This document shows positions 40,101 through 48,167 of a stretch of DNA of 64,000 nt, piece after piece. The stretch's first letter is position 1, and each line of letters begins with the position of its first letter. The position numbers were made by a program, and so were the translations under genes. The stretch is from Mermis nigrescens. Taxonomy: Eukaryota; Nematoda; Enoplea; Mermithida; Mermithidae. The stretch lies in NCBI GenBank assembly GCA_036768485.1, contig JAVLUZ010000154.1, positions 38,874,447 to 38,938,446 on the forward strand, given 5' to 3'. The notes below the pieces were generated by a model. It worked only from the letters and a program-made list of their open reading frames with translations, did no database searches and was not told the origin of the DNA.

Positions 40101-40150
40101 GAACAACGTGTTCGATATGTGATGAGAGAAAAGAAATCGGTCGCAGATGA
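19357..40150 (+). CDS. VPS41: Vacuolar protein sorting 41 (HOPS subunit), 13 exons, complete
   Basis: HOPS tethering-complex subunit for late endosome/lysosome fusion; acts on endosomal membranes. Exons: 19357-19507, 19981-20168, 20672-20864, 22539-22757, 23804-23995, 24737-24987, 28025-28390 (or 28396), 30636-30872, 31398-31563, 32523-32640, 34259-34376, 38086-38356, 39858-40150. Phases agree throughout, giving 920 residues (human about 854). Exon 1 starts MAVTEALTEEEYEE and contains DAASCMAVHSKFLAVG. Exons 2-6 (about residues 50-398) are the WD40 propeller. Exons 7-12 are the clathrin-like repeats (DDHVSWLLD, LYAEYNRPKLLPFLR, SLVKMLRDYNSHI). Exon 13 is a RING-H2 type zinc finger: CRTC, WCKHAYHSKC, CSIC. 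The first donor is best read as GC (see 19508). The exon 7 donor is ambiguous: AAA|GCATGT fits the family length, TGT|GTTACT adds two residues. Exon 2 could end three bases earlier. Exon 12 is much richer in GC than its neighbours. A MITE starts 30 bp past the stop. Confidence 0.95.
19508..19980 (+). other. VPS41 intron 1, GC-AG type
   Basis: The donor reads GTAG|GCAAGT, the consensus for GC-AG introns. It gives phase 1, matching exon 2 (GA ACG CAA). The nearby GT (AA|GTAAAA, four bases on) would put a stop in exon 2. Spliced residues FLAVG-TQRGRVYVFD align with the human FLALG-THYGKVYLLD region. Confidence 0.8.
21017..21989. mobile_element. PIF/Harbinger deletion derivative
   Basis: Perfect inverted ends GGCCCGTATGCACAAAGG with the 3-bp target duplication TTA on both sides (21014-21016, 21990-21992), diagnostic of PIF/Harbinger. 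Both ends hold many CGATTA/TAATCGG subterminal repeats. The interior keeps the start of a transposase-like ORF on the plus strand (21225 to about 21430, see that entry). It abuts a minus-strand fragment from about 21583 with KSKAWGAIEEIF, possibly the Myb-like second protein. It lies in VPS41 intron 3. Confidence 0.85.
21225..21503 (+). pseudogene. N-terminal fragment of a Harbinger-type transposase
   Basis: The reading frame (92 codons) is acidic at first, then has ANPLESYADDKFWSQYKL and NSARELINLLES, like the region before the DDE nuclease of HARBI1-type proteins (NPLES, RYRLSKE). After about codon 68 it runs into antisense sequence of another gene fragment, so it is an internal-deletion joint. 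No DDE catalytic residues remain. The Harbinger assignment also rests on the TTA duplication and inverted ends. Confidence 0.6.
22767..22860 (+). mobile_element. Truncated MITE family B at the VPS41 exon 4 donor
   Basis: Starts CATATATGATCTTGAAGG ten bases after the exon ends (TTCG|GTATGTAAT|CAT...) and shows the family C-run and CAGAATTCGCGATTTT block. The rest of the intron (22860-23803) has diverged repeat sequence with one hairpin-like GTTTCGCGCC near 23130 and a fragment related to family A near 23620-23670. Confidence 0.5.
24315..24677 (-). mobile_element. MITE family B, reverse copy in VPS41 intron 5
   Basis: Holds the family blocks in reverse order: GGAATTCTGGGAGG, GACACGCGTCAGAAACA, the hairpin variant GACGCGGAGCGCC near 24495, then CCCCCAAGATCATATATG. 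It ends 59 bp before exon 6. No clear duplication. Confidence 0.6.
25071..25160. repeat. ATT trinucleotide microsatellite
   Basis: About 30 units of TTA/ATT with two ATC interruptions, in VPS41 intron 6. Confidence 0.9.
25640..27000 (-). mobile_element. hAT-like MITE family A, copy 6, split by another element
   Basis: Reverse orientation. 25640-25671 is the family right end (CAGTGTTTT...GTACAAGGTCCGTTTGTA). The body resumes near 26785 with TTGTACACACAAATTTTTGG, runs through the hairpin near 26920, and is truncated near 27000. The gap is filled by a separate element (next entry). Confidence 0.7.
25673..26768. mobile_element. 1.1-kb element nested inside a family A MITE
   Basis: Ends GGCCTCTGAAAAAAACCA and TGGTTTTTTAGAGGA are imperfect inverses. 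The segment GGTTTTTTTAGGTTACA recurs at least four times (about 26230, 26380, 26400, 26730). Two short ORFs (26297, 26515) are not recognised. Superfamily unknown. Confidence 0.55.
27420..27830. repeat. Interspersed repeat family J
   Basis: Has a GC-rich hairpin variant (GCGCTGCGAAGCG near 27450) and shares blocks with 2885-3240 and 6760-7080. It ends in a C-run followed by GTGCATCTGCCATCTATG. No target duplication was resolved. Confidence 0.4.
28622..29034 (-). mobile_element. MITE family B, intact copy in VPS41 intron 7
   Basis: 413 bp starting CATACATG and ending GATCATGTATG. It is flanked by identical octamers TGTACATT (28614-28621 and 29035-29042). This copy defines the family ends and its 8-bp target duplication. 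The hairpin GGCGCGAAGCGCC lies near 28825. Long G- and C-runs sit just inside the ends. Confidence 0.88.
29460..29610. repeat. AT-rich simple repeat (ATAAAT-like)
   Basis: Imperfect repeats of AAATATATAAATA/AATAAAT between about 29470 and 29605 in VPS41 intron 7. Confidence 0.7.
29870..30585. mobile_element. Two family B copies, head to head
   Basis: 29870-30290 is a plus copy (hairpin variant near 30068). 30295-30585 is a minus copy lacking its outer end (variant near 30415), ending CCTCAAGATTATGTATG about 50 bp before VPS41 exon 8. The pair forms an imperfect inverted repeat. Confidence 0.6.
30957..31130 (+). mobile_element. 174-bp hAT-like MITE family G, copy 2
   Basis: CAGGCACGTAGC to ACGTGTCTG, flanked by identical octamers ATAATCAG (30949-30956 and 31131-31138). 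It is an inverted-orientation homologue of 17409-17579. It is in VPS41 intron 8. Confidence 0.88.
31990..32268 (+). mobile_element. MITE family C, copy with altered left end
   Basis: Family C is a unit of about 270 bp: CACACCTGGGCG end, repeated CCCCCAGAAA blocks, CAATTTTTGAAAATTTTTT, GATGCCAATGGATAGTGCTC, CCATACCACCATTTTTAAGG, then GCTGCCCACGTATG. This copy has the body and right end, but its left end reads CCAGGCCCGTATTCAGG. Confidence 0.65.
32755..33365. repeat. Foldback-like repeat with CAAT/AACC runs and a 41-bp duplication
   Basis: GTCCAGCATACATGGAC near 32810 pairs with GTCCATGTATGCTGTCC near 33228. Inside are a (CAAT)n/(AACC)n low-complexity stretch (about 33020-33135) and a tandem pair of 41-bp units starting AAGGACAACCAACC (about 33139 region and 33181-33222). 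It is in VPS41 intron 10. Confidence 0.5.
33545..33778 (+). mobile_element. MITE family H, copy 1
   Basis: Ends in TTACATGTATG after a C-rich stretch (CCCCCCCTAAAAATGGCCGGGGACC). Its body is the reverse complement of 37714-37898. Left boundary uncertain. Confidence 0.5.
34382..34776 (+). mobile_element. MITE family B inserted on the VPS41 exon 11 donor
   Basis: 395 bp from CATACATTATCTTGG to GCATGTCTG. The octamers CCGGTAAG (34374-34381) and CCGGTTAG (34777-34784) match 7/8. The left octamer straddles the exon/intron junction (CCG|GTAAG), so the element starts at intron base 6. Hairpin variant near 34555. Confidence 0.85.
34876..36326 (+). mobile_element. Diverged family A MITE, copy 7, split by a nested element
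   Basis: Left part has TTTGTATTTGGCAAAAATTTTTCCC and two decayed hairpins (about 35000 and 35082). The right end GGACCTTGTACAAAAAAAT is at 36303-36323. It is interrupted at 35538-36288. Confidence 0.6.
35538..36288. mobile_element. 751-bp element with inverted ends, nested in MITE A7
   Basis: Left AGGGTGGTTAATAACC and right GGTTGTTAAGCACCCG continue as imperfect inverted arms of over 100 bp (CTTTTGCTAGGGGGTCAG at both ends). GTAC flanks both sides (35534-35537 and 36289-36292) as a possible 4-bp duplication. Superfamily not assigned; ORFs inside are short. Confidence 0.7.
36347..37022 (+). other. Unrecognised ORFs in VPS41 intron 11
   Basis: Open frames 36347-36571 (74 codons) and 36672-37022 (116 codons, with DKIYVIDCTHGRSEG) follow the nested elements. 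No family is recognised and no splice or start context supports expression. They may be remnants of a transposon protein or chance. Confidence 0.25.
37714..37898 (-). mobile_element. MITE family H, copy 2
   Basis: CATACATGTAACAGCTC to ATGTACATGCATG, a reverse-complement relative of 33545-33778. No clear target duplication. The stretch 37255-37600 before it holds an unclassified repeat with a GGTCTAGAGCCCC block and a run of CAAACA units near 37530. Confidence 0.5.
38369..38893 (+). mobile_element. Composite family C element near the VPS41 exon 12 donor
   Basis: It starts 13 bp into the intron. Octamers GCTAGAAT (38361-38368) and GTTAGAAT (38894-38901) match 7/8. Inside, the family end motif occurs repeatedly (TGGGCACACCTAGG, GCCCATGTATGAGCG, CACATGGGCGTGGGG, GCCCAAGTATG), as if copies inserted into one another. 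Confidence 0.75.
39060..39464 (+). mobile_element. Family B fragment in VPS41 intron 12
   Basis: Has the C-rich left block, the hairpin GGCGCTTCGCGCC near 39185, the GAAACTGCATCGTCGG block and CCCAGAATTCCC at the right. It is joined directly to a family C copy. Confidence 0.5.
39465..39717 (+). mobile_element. MITE family C, copy in VPS41 intron 12
   Basis: CACACCTGAGCGTGG, then the full family body with GATGCCAATGGATAGTGCTC; the right end is damaged (CCCACGATGT). It ends about 140 bp before exon 13. Confidence 0.65.
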
Positions 40151-40180
40151 CCTTTACGATTTTTAGTGCCGAGTACGTAC

Positions 40181-40783
40181 CATACATGATCTTGGGGGGG
40201 CTAAGATTTTGGACTGCCCAATTCTCCCCTTCCCCAGAATTGTTGATTTTCCAAAAATCGTAGAAAGTTGCTGTTTTGAGCGTTTTCAGCCGTTTTTTGC
40301 TCAAAGTGTCGAATAATTGGCGTTTCACGCCATATACGAATTTTTTGACTATATTTTGTTCAATTTATTTGATTTTTTTGAACTTTTTCAATCTTTCTAC
40401 TCCCTTACAAGAAAGAGCACGTCAGGAAGGCCAAAATTTGTTATTTCACGTCTATGTTATGTACCCATGATTTTAGAACCCAAAAAGGCATTTTGGAAAG
40501 TTTTTTTGCTTTTATTACCCTGCTCCATAGGTGGGCAGCACCAAAATTCTGGGGGTGCAAGATTTTGCAAAGGTCAAAAAATGGTCTTAAAAATGATGGT
40601 ATGGCGGAATGACACAATTTTTCAACGTTTCTCATCGAGCACTATCCGTTGGCATCGAAAAATGACAAAAAATGTTCCAAAAATTGAATTCTGGAAGTGC
40701 ATACCCTTAACCCCCACCCCCCTACGCCCACGTGTGCCTTGCTCCCCCCCATCTTCCCCGAATCCCCATGCTTTGCATGTATG
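40181..40783 (+). mobile_element. Family B element in the VPS41 3' flank, carrying a nested family C copy
   Basis: CATACATGATCTTGG to GCATGTATG with octamers GTACGTAC (40173-40180) and GTAGGTAC (40784-40791), 7/8. It begins 30 bp after the VPS41 stop codon, so it is probably within the 3' UTR. Without the insert it would be about 390 bp. Confidence 0.85.
40526..40736 (-). mobile_element. MITE family C nested in the family B element
   Basis: CATAGGTGGGCAG to CGCCCACGTGTG, reverse orientation, flanked by CCCTGCTC (40518-40525) and CCTTGCTC (40737-40744), 7/8. This shows family C was active after family B. Confidence 0.82.
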
Positions 40784-41017
40784 GTAGGTACTCTACTGTT
40801 TGAGACATTCGTAAAAATTCAACCGTTTTATTACTGAAACTGAGCAAAGCTCTAAACCTTTGATTTATTATCTTGTCTGTTTGCTTACGCTATCGTCTAT
40901 AGCTCTTATGTAATATTTTTTCAAACATAATTAGAGTCTTTTCATTTCAAACAATCCTTTTTTCGGATGTTATTCGAAAATATTACTGATGACATAAGGA
41001 ATCTAAAATAAATTGTA

Positions 41018-41078
41018 CTGCACCGATCCTAATTAATAGGCGATATGTATCATCGCCTATTAATTAGGATCGGTGCAG
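41018..41078. other. Perfect 27-bp hairpin with 7-nt loop
   Basis: 41018-41044 (starting CTGCACCGATCCTAATTAAT) is exactly complementary to 41052-41078, around the loop ATGTATC. It does not match a repeat family elsewhere in the window. It could be a tiny foldback element, a small-RNA precursor or a 3' processing structure; the sequence does not decide. Confidence 0.8.
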
Positions 41079-41569
41079 TTCGCGAAAAGTGCCAAAGTCA
41101 ATAAAGGTATGACTTTCTGCAAAATCAGTTGAAATTATCTATACATAGTCTGTATTTCACTGGTTTTCCTGCTCGACTGAAAATTATTGATTCTGTTCAA
41201 TCAATTACTGCATAGAAACAGAAGCAATTTATATTTTAGTAATGTCAAAACTGCTATTTTACTCGTACAACAATTAATAAGGTCATGAAGTTTTATCAAG
41301 CTAAACGGCGTTTTTGTAATTTTCCCGTAATCCCACTTTTCTAGCCGCCTTAGTGCGCTCTTAGAATTGTATTACATGCACAAGATTTTGCGCAACACTC
41401 TACATTATTAGCAAATCAAAAAAATATTTTTGACGATATTCCATGCTTTTCCTCGGTCCAGGTGAGTTCAGGCCGGTAACGCTAAAAAACACCCGAAATT
41501 CGGCTTTTATAATTCTAAATTTTTCGGTATGGTAGATTTTGAGCAACATTTGTTCGCAGGAGTCGTCAT

Positions 41570-41843
41570 CACACCTGGGCGTAAGGGGTTTGGGGGGTAT
41601 GCACACCCCCCTCAGAAACCAAAATCCCCCCTCCCCCAGAAATCAAAATACCCCCCAGAATTCAATTTTTGAAAATTTTTTTCGTTTTTTTTCGCAATTT
41701 TTTGATGCCAATGGATAGTGCTTGATGAGAAACGTCGAAAAATGGTGTTTTTTATCGCCATACCACCATTTTTAAGGCCATTTTTCGACGCTTCAAAAAA
41801 ATCTTGCACCCCCCCACCAGAATTTTCTTGCTGCCCACGTATG
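41570..41843 (+). mobile_element. MITE family C, intact copy
   Basis: 274 bp from CACACCTGGGCG to GCCCACGTATG, with perfect octamers GTCGTCAT on both sides (41562-41569, 41844-41851). It defines the family ends and its 8-bp duplication. The inverted ends follow CAYACSTGGGCR. Confidence 0.9.
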
Positions 41844-41851
41844 GTCGTCAT

Positions 41852-42904
41852 TAGTTTTGTCATACGCTGCACAAATAAAAATGACTATTGAGCAATACCT
41901 ACTTTAGATGACTTTTCGCGTCAATGAAGATCGTTGTATTAAAAAAATTAGGGTAAAGTATAGGAATTTATGGAGCAAAATTCAATTAAGGTGGAACATA
42001 ACGGATTACTGTAGTTGTTTTGATCAGCCGCTTTATTGTTTCATTGTGTCAGGTAGGTAGGTACATACATATGTATACCTATCGTTTAAATAGTTATGCT
42101 AAGCGGTGCATTTATGTGCATATTTTACAAAGTAAAACTGTTGACTAAGATAAACTTTTTTGCGTAAAATTCTACATTTGTTGCTCTCCGTGCATAATGT
42201 TCCATGAAATAGACCACAATAATGCTATTTAGCGCAAGAGAATCTGATAAGTGCTGGCCTTTCTTACAATCGACGAATTATGTATCTAAAGATCAACCGT
42301 TTTGAATGGATTAAACTAGCTAAAAGGTGTTTTATTAAATTTGTCCGTTTTGCTCGATGAATAAGCAACGATGTCATAAACGTTCACTTTACAATGCATC
42401 AGTATTTTTTATCGGCTTAGCGAACACCTTGAAGTACTTTGTCACCAACCGGCGATTATGGTAATTCGGGGAAAGTATAGCGCGGCCAACATTTTGGTTG
42501 ACTGCGTCAGGCTAAAAAAATCAGCTAAAAAAATCACCACGTTAAAGGAATGAACCTTTGTTTAAAATTAAATAAATAATGAAGTTTACACTTGGGTTTG
42601 AAAATTTAAAATGGCCTTTTTAACTTTAATCTGTCCGCATCTAACGGCTATTACTTTGTCTATCATCAATATCGCCACAAAGACTAATATGAGATTTCAT
42701 GCGCTATGAGATGGTAAGTAATGCTTCCTTTAGAAAATTTGTGTTTGCCTTCCGAATAAAATTTATGTGATTAACCGCCGCTCTTAGTATTACTTAGGGT
42801 AATAGTAAGGATAGCTCATTAGACTTCTTGCTGCACGTCTACTGCTGCCATTTAGACGTCAACTTCTGTTGACGTGCTGCAGACGACGTATGTAAGTGAC
42901 AAGG
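41852..42904. other. Intergenic region between VPS41 and the third gene
   Basis: AT-rich, no coding exon or repeat recognised. AATAAA near 41008 (upstream) is the nearest poly(A)-like signal after VPS41. Confidence 0.4.
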
Positions 42905-42913
42905 ATGGATTTG
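42905..42913 (+). CDS. Candidate start exon (MDL) of the secreted-protein gene
   Basis: ATGGATTTG is followed by a good donor GTGAGA and is in phase 0, matching the phase of the exon at 44647. The join would give a short N-terminus before a hydrophobic stretch. A three-codon exon is easy to find by chance, so this is a suggestion only. Confidence 0.2.
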
Positions 42914-43822
42914 GTGAGAGTGACCGGGGCCGCCTATGCCCTAGTAGTTGATGAGATGACAATATTTCTGACTGATTTTGGCCAGCGTGCAGCAAATCAT
43001 TTTAAATTTCATCTTCAAAAATTCATCCACTTCCACTACGCCAGAAAAATTTTTTACTTAATACAGATTTCTCAATACTTCTTGTAAAATTAATCCAGTT
43101 TTCTATGACAAGAAATCGTAAAATTCGCGACAAATTCGGGAGAAGATTCATTGTCAAGTAAATACGAAATAAAACGAATTAGGAGGAGTGACAAAAGGAC
43201 ATAACGGTCACGATAATCGTGACGAATGAAGTATGATGCGATGCCCCTTCAAAAATGTATTTAAATCAATGCTAGATAATCTCGTCTCGTTTTAAAAATT
43301 CTATATTAGGAGATGAAACAACAGTATCAGGTAAACTACATATTTCATTCATTATTAAATGTGTGAAAAATTTACGCAATATATTGTTACTAGAGATGTG
43401 CCAAGGCTGCCTTTCTAGCTGGGTCATGTACAGTACATGTACACCATACTTAACAACAACCATCAAAGGACAGCATTCGGTGCATATAGAAAACGTAGAT
43501 ACCGTAATATATTTTTTCATTTTTTGGTTTGTTTCTTTGAGTGATCCTTCAAGTACTTTTTACTGGATATAAAAGTCTTTGAAGACCAACGATTTCTGAA
43601 AAAGCTATATTGCTGTCCGCCTTACCGTCAACATTTGTTTTAGAGCGTCATACAAATCGCACCAGTCTCCTTCATAAAACTTTTACCATGCATTTTGAAT
43701 TCTTATTGGCAATTAGCCGACAGTTTACGATAATTATGGATAGACTCAAGGCAATCATCGTAATCTGTCAGCTTTAAAATCTTGTACGTTATGTCCAAAC
43801 TTACATAAAAATGAACTGGCCA

Positions 43823-44611
43823 GGGCCCGGTTTCATAAAAAATATAAGTTGATATTAGTAATGTTTATTAGGAATTCCTGTTGCACAAAAAATCATGATT
43901 ATTAGCAATAAATATCAGTAATAATATGTGTAATAGAAAAAACCGGTTTTCTAAAATATTAGTCGGCCAAAATCACCAATATCATTACCACATGAGTAGC
44001 CGATTTATTTCCGTCTGTTTCATAAACAAATTAGTGGCACTGATACTAATAAAATCTCATCCGATATTCGCTCTCATTTTTCATTAGTCTTTATTCAAGC
44101 AATGATTGAGGGTATTAGTGCTTACTCTGTCTTAAGTTCACTCCCTATGTATGTAAAATTTAGTTTCTTAGTTAGTACAATCAGTCAACGATACTTCTAC
44201 GAAAATTCAGATAATTTTGACTACTTTTCATAAAATTTACAGGATTTTCCCTGAAGCATACATATTTGTATGACCATTCGATGTTATGCATGAGTAATAT
44301 ATATGCATACTTTTCATTTTTAGAATTTGTATGAAATGGATTAGTAATAATATTAGTAATATTTATTACACAAAACAACAATCAACAATACGCAGGTACT
44401 AATAAAATTAGTAATAATATTAGTAATATTTATTAGTGCCTTGTGAAACAGGAAATAATGGAGTAATATTTATTACTAATTACTAATGGTATTACTAGTA
44501 CTTATGATATAAGTAATATTATGAAACATAAAATAATGGGACTATTATTTATTAGAATATTAGTGGTAATATTATAAGAAATAAATATTAGTCTTTTATG
44601 AAGCAGGGCCT
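43823..44611. mobile_element. 789-bp inverted-end element rich in ATTAGTAATATT
   Basis: The left end GGGCCCGGTTTCATAAAA pairs with the right end TTTTATGAAGCAGGGCC. Both subterminal regions are filled with TATTAGTAATATTTATTA repeats. GGGCCCGGTTTCAT-type ends are familiar from ISL2EU/PIF-Harbinger non-autonomous elements, but the target duplication is unclear. It ends 35 bp before the exon at 44647. Confidence 0.7.
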
Positions 44612-44646
44612 AGGTTCGATTGTACGAATAATTCTCTAATTTTCAG

Positions 44647-45058
44647 GCTTGCTTAATTTTTATCATCGCTTTAGTCGTTGACGCCGTCTTTGCTGTCCGA
44701 GGACCGGAATGCAGCAAAATCAAACGAATTGACCTCTCATTAATATACGATTTTCAGCGTCGCGTACAACCGGACTTCCTTGACGTTATACTCAATTCAT
44801 TATGGAATGGAATTGCTGAGTCTTTTGATTTCACCGAGCATAACTCACGAATGGCTTTTTTCCATTGTTTATTATATGAGGATTTCAGTTCGAATGTGGA
44901 TATCATAAAAACTACTTACATGAAAAGAATGCAGGAGTATCGTTCCAGGTTCGATGATGCTTGTTACAATCAATTCTGTTACGCCACTGAGACTGCTAAA
45001 ATGCATGCAGCGATGAATTTCACAGGGAACAGAAGGGATGCAGAAGATGTCAATATAA
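44647..45058 (+). CDS. Exon of a secreted cysteine-containing protein, family not recognised
   Basis: It opens after a TTTTCAG acceptor and ends at a strong donor (ATAA|GTAAGA), phase 1; 137 codons stay open. The first residues (ACLIFIIALVVDAVFA) form a hydrophobic core like a signal peptide, with cleavage likely before VRGPEC. The rest is soluble and rich in aromatics, with Cys in PECS, FFHC, DDAC and NQFC. There is no in-frame ATG before the hydrophobic stretch, so the start lies in an upstream exon. Codon use resembles that of the KDM1B and VPS41 exons. The function is unknown. The donor is duplicated by a MITE insertion (45066-45326). The exons at 61343 and 62335 may be the same gene, but the phases need one more exon in between. 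Confidence 0.6.
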
Positions 45059-45065
45059 GTAAGAG

Positions 45066-45326
45066 CATACGTGGGCAGCAAGAAAATTCTAGGGGGGGGG
45101 TGCAAGATTTTTTGAAGGTCAAAAAATGGCCTTAAAAATGGTGGTATGGCGATAAAAACACCATTTTTCGACGTTTCTCATCAAGCACTATCCATTGGCA
45201 TCAAAAAATTGCGAAAAAAACGAAAAAATTTCTCAAAAATTGAATTCTGGGGGGGTATTTTGATTTCTGGGGGTATTTTGGTTTCTGGGGGTGCATACCC
45301 CCCAAACTTCCCCACGCCCAGGTTTG
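45066..45326 (-). mobile_element. MITE family C inserted on a splice donor
   Basis: 261 bp from CATACGTGGGCAG to CGCCCAGGTTTG, with perfect octamers AGTAAGAG (45058-45065 and 45327-45334). The octamer includes the last exon base and the donor GTAAGAG, so the donor now exists at both sides of the element. Confidence 0.9.
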
Positions 45327-45334
45327 AGTAAGAG

Positions 45335-46725
45335 ATGTATAGGGATGATCTAGAATTCAGAAGCAAGTAAATTGTCTGCGCTCTTTAATTGCTCTCAGTA
45401 GTGATTTACTTTTATGCATCTCATAGAGAACCGCATATAGAAACTCGTGGCTTTCTGACCTGAAGAAAAATGTGAGAAAACGAAAAAAATTTGAATATGT
45501 TTATTATCTCTCTAAAAACTTAAGCGATTACTGAATAATTTGATTTCATAATTTATTTATTAATTATTTATTTATTATTTGAATTATTTATTTATTTAAA
45601 AATTTAAATACGCCTCAAAAAAAGAAATAAAGAAGCGGTGTGATCAACTTGCTTGCATTAGAAATCAGTCTGCATTGTACCAACATGCACGTGCAATGGC
45701 TCAAACTTTTGGTTGGGGCTAGCTATTTTTGGAGATGACAGGTGAATGGCTTTCGATTTTCGCTCGGAAAAAATGGCAAAAAAACACGTTCAAGTTTTTA
45801 TCCAAAATTTGAAGGAGCGAGATTAATTCCGAAATACACCCCACCACAGATTACGAAAGACCCTCCTGATTTGATTTAACGTGTTTTATTGCAATTTGAA
45901 TCATTTTTACCCCATCCAGATCCCAGAATTCGGTCACTGCTCAAGTATAGTATGCTTAGAATAGCCGATCTGGAGGTCAGCCGGTCTGGGGATTAATAAT
46001 TGAATTTTTTGGGCAGAAATTACCTCAAAAAATAATAGAGCGCTAAAATAGCGTTAAAACTACATTACACAGTTTCTGGTCAATTTAAAGCAATTTTCAT
46101 TTTGCGTCATTTTCCCGAGAAAATTTCCCATTTTTCCATCCCAGACCCCCCTCCCCGCGTGCATGTCTGTTTAGCAGACGTTCAAGCTTAATTAGCGATC
46201 CCGGAGTTTTTATGGGAAATGCCTCAGTGCGCACCAGCTATGTTGCTAGCATGTTAAGAGAAAATATGCAAAGCATTTTTTTGAGAGCTGTATAACAATA
46301 TTTCTATTAACAAGTAAGTGTGCTTTGCTATACAGACTTTAAGTCACACAACATTGCCGTGGGGAACAATCCAATCTGGAGACGGTCAGTCGGAGGGAAA
46401 TTTTTGGTCTGGGATAGACCTTCCCTGCGTGCATTTCTGATGACTGTATTGATGATTTCCAATTATTCTTAATATGCTTAAGGTAACTTTGATTTGATCT
46501 TTCCGTTCCGGGTAAGGAACTAATCGAGTTTTTAATGGGGTGAGACAATTATTTTGTGAATGTTCATTATCTCTCGTTGGTATGTGGATTAACAGTTCTG
46601 AGAGGTCCTAGCGACATCGTTGTTGTATGCACGATCGATCATTTCCCGACTAACTGACTTTTTCTGATAATAAGTTGTTCTTCCTATATTTTTATAGGAG
46701 TAGGTGAAGTTTTAAGCCACGTTGA
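45335..46725. other. Repeat-rich intergenic or intronic stretch
   Basis: About 45960-46170 is a repeat fragment (GGTCAGCCGGTCTGG to CCCCGCGTGCATGTCTG) related to 18500-18800. An AT-rich TTATTTATTT stretch lies at 45545-45605. No convincing exon was found, though one is expected between 45058 and 61343. Confidence 0.35.
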
Positions 46726-47898
46726 ACAATAATCTCCGTGCCCTTTTGGGTATGGCTGCCAGTTTCCAGGTAAATGCGAATCAAAACGAAAACTTGCACT
46801 CTATTTTGTTTCTAATTTAGCTTTTGGTAATTATAAAACCAATGTTCGTTTTTCGCTCTTTGCTTCCAGACAGGATAAAATAGAAACAAAGCAAACATTA
46901 GTTTTTCGTTTTCCGATTTTGTTTAGTTTAACGCAAAAACAAATCAAACTTTCGTATTTCGTTTTTCGGTTTTAGCTCAGTGCTTACTAAACCAAATCAA
47001 AAACTCGTTTTTCTATAATCGATCTTCGCTCTATGTGCCAAACATATCATTCAGGCGCTCGTTTTTCGAATTTTGTTATATTTTCGGTGCACGATAAAGC
47101 GAATCAAATGGTGGTTTTTTGTTTCGCGATTTTAAGTCTCTGCAAATTGGAAAGCAGTCAGGCGCTCGTTTTTTATTTTTCGCTCTTTACTAAATTCTAA
47201 CAAAAACAAATCGAGTGCTCGTTTTTCTACCATCAAATAAAATCTATGTGCCACAAATATGAATCGAGTGCTTGTTTTCGAATTTTTAATTTAGCTTAAT
47301 GCGGTAGAAGAGGATTTGAACGCTCGTTTTTCGTTTCTTGGTCTTACTTCACTGCAAAATAAAACCAATCGTGCCCTTGTTTTCAGTGCGTTGTTTTTGG
47401 GTATTGTTGTAGGCAACCGCGTAACAGGTAAATTCAAACAAAAGCGTGCCTTAAATTAGTTTCTGCCGTGCCAAAAGCTTAGCGAATATTTGTTTTCTTA
47501 TCATAAAGATAAGTAGACAGCACGCAATGCGTACGTTGGTTGGCCGCACGTACATAAGATATATTAATTCACGGTTAAGCATATTCATGTATGCGTGGGA
47601 ATTCTGAGCGGTCAGGCTTAAAAAATTTTCAAAAAGTGCCTTTTTTGGGCTAAAAAACATCGAATACACGTCAAAAACTCTGTTTTTAGACGTTTTAAGT
47701 CTCGTTCTTTCTAGAACATAAAAACATTAAAAAAACTTTGAATAAATCAAGAAAATTGAACAGAGATAGTCAAAAAATGTGTATATGGCGCTAAGCGCCG
47801 AAAACCTGGGACCTTTGAGCCAAAAATGAGCTAAAAACACTTAAAAATCATACTTTTACAATTTTTCAAAATATCAACGATTCTGGAAGGGTCAGCAA

Positions 47899-48159
47899 CC
47901 ATTTTGCGTGGAAGAAGTCAGCCAAAATTCTGGAGGGTCGCAAGATTTTTCAAAGGTCAAAAAATGGCCTTAAACATGGTGGTATGGTGAAAAAAACCTT
48001 TTTCAACGTTTCTCATAGAGCACTATTCATTGGCATCAAAAAATTGCAAACAAAACAAATTAATTTTTAAAAATTGAATTCTGGGGGAGATATTTTTATT
48101 TCTTGGGGGTGTTTTGGTTTCTGGGGGTGCATACCCCAAACCCCTTACGTCCAGGTGTG
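47899..48159 (-). mobile_element. MITE family C in the core of the 4-kb element
   Basis: The right end reads CGTCCAGGTGTG; octamers GTCAGCAA (47891-47898) and GTCAGCAG (48160-48167) match 7/8. The left end is mutated (CCATTTTGCGTGG). Confidence 0.75.
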
Positions 48160-48167
48160 GTCAGCAG

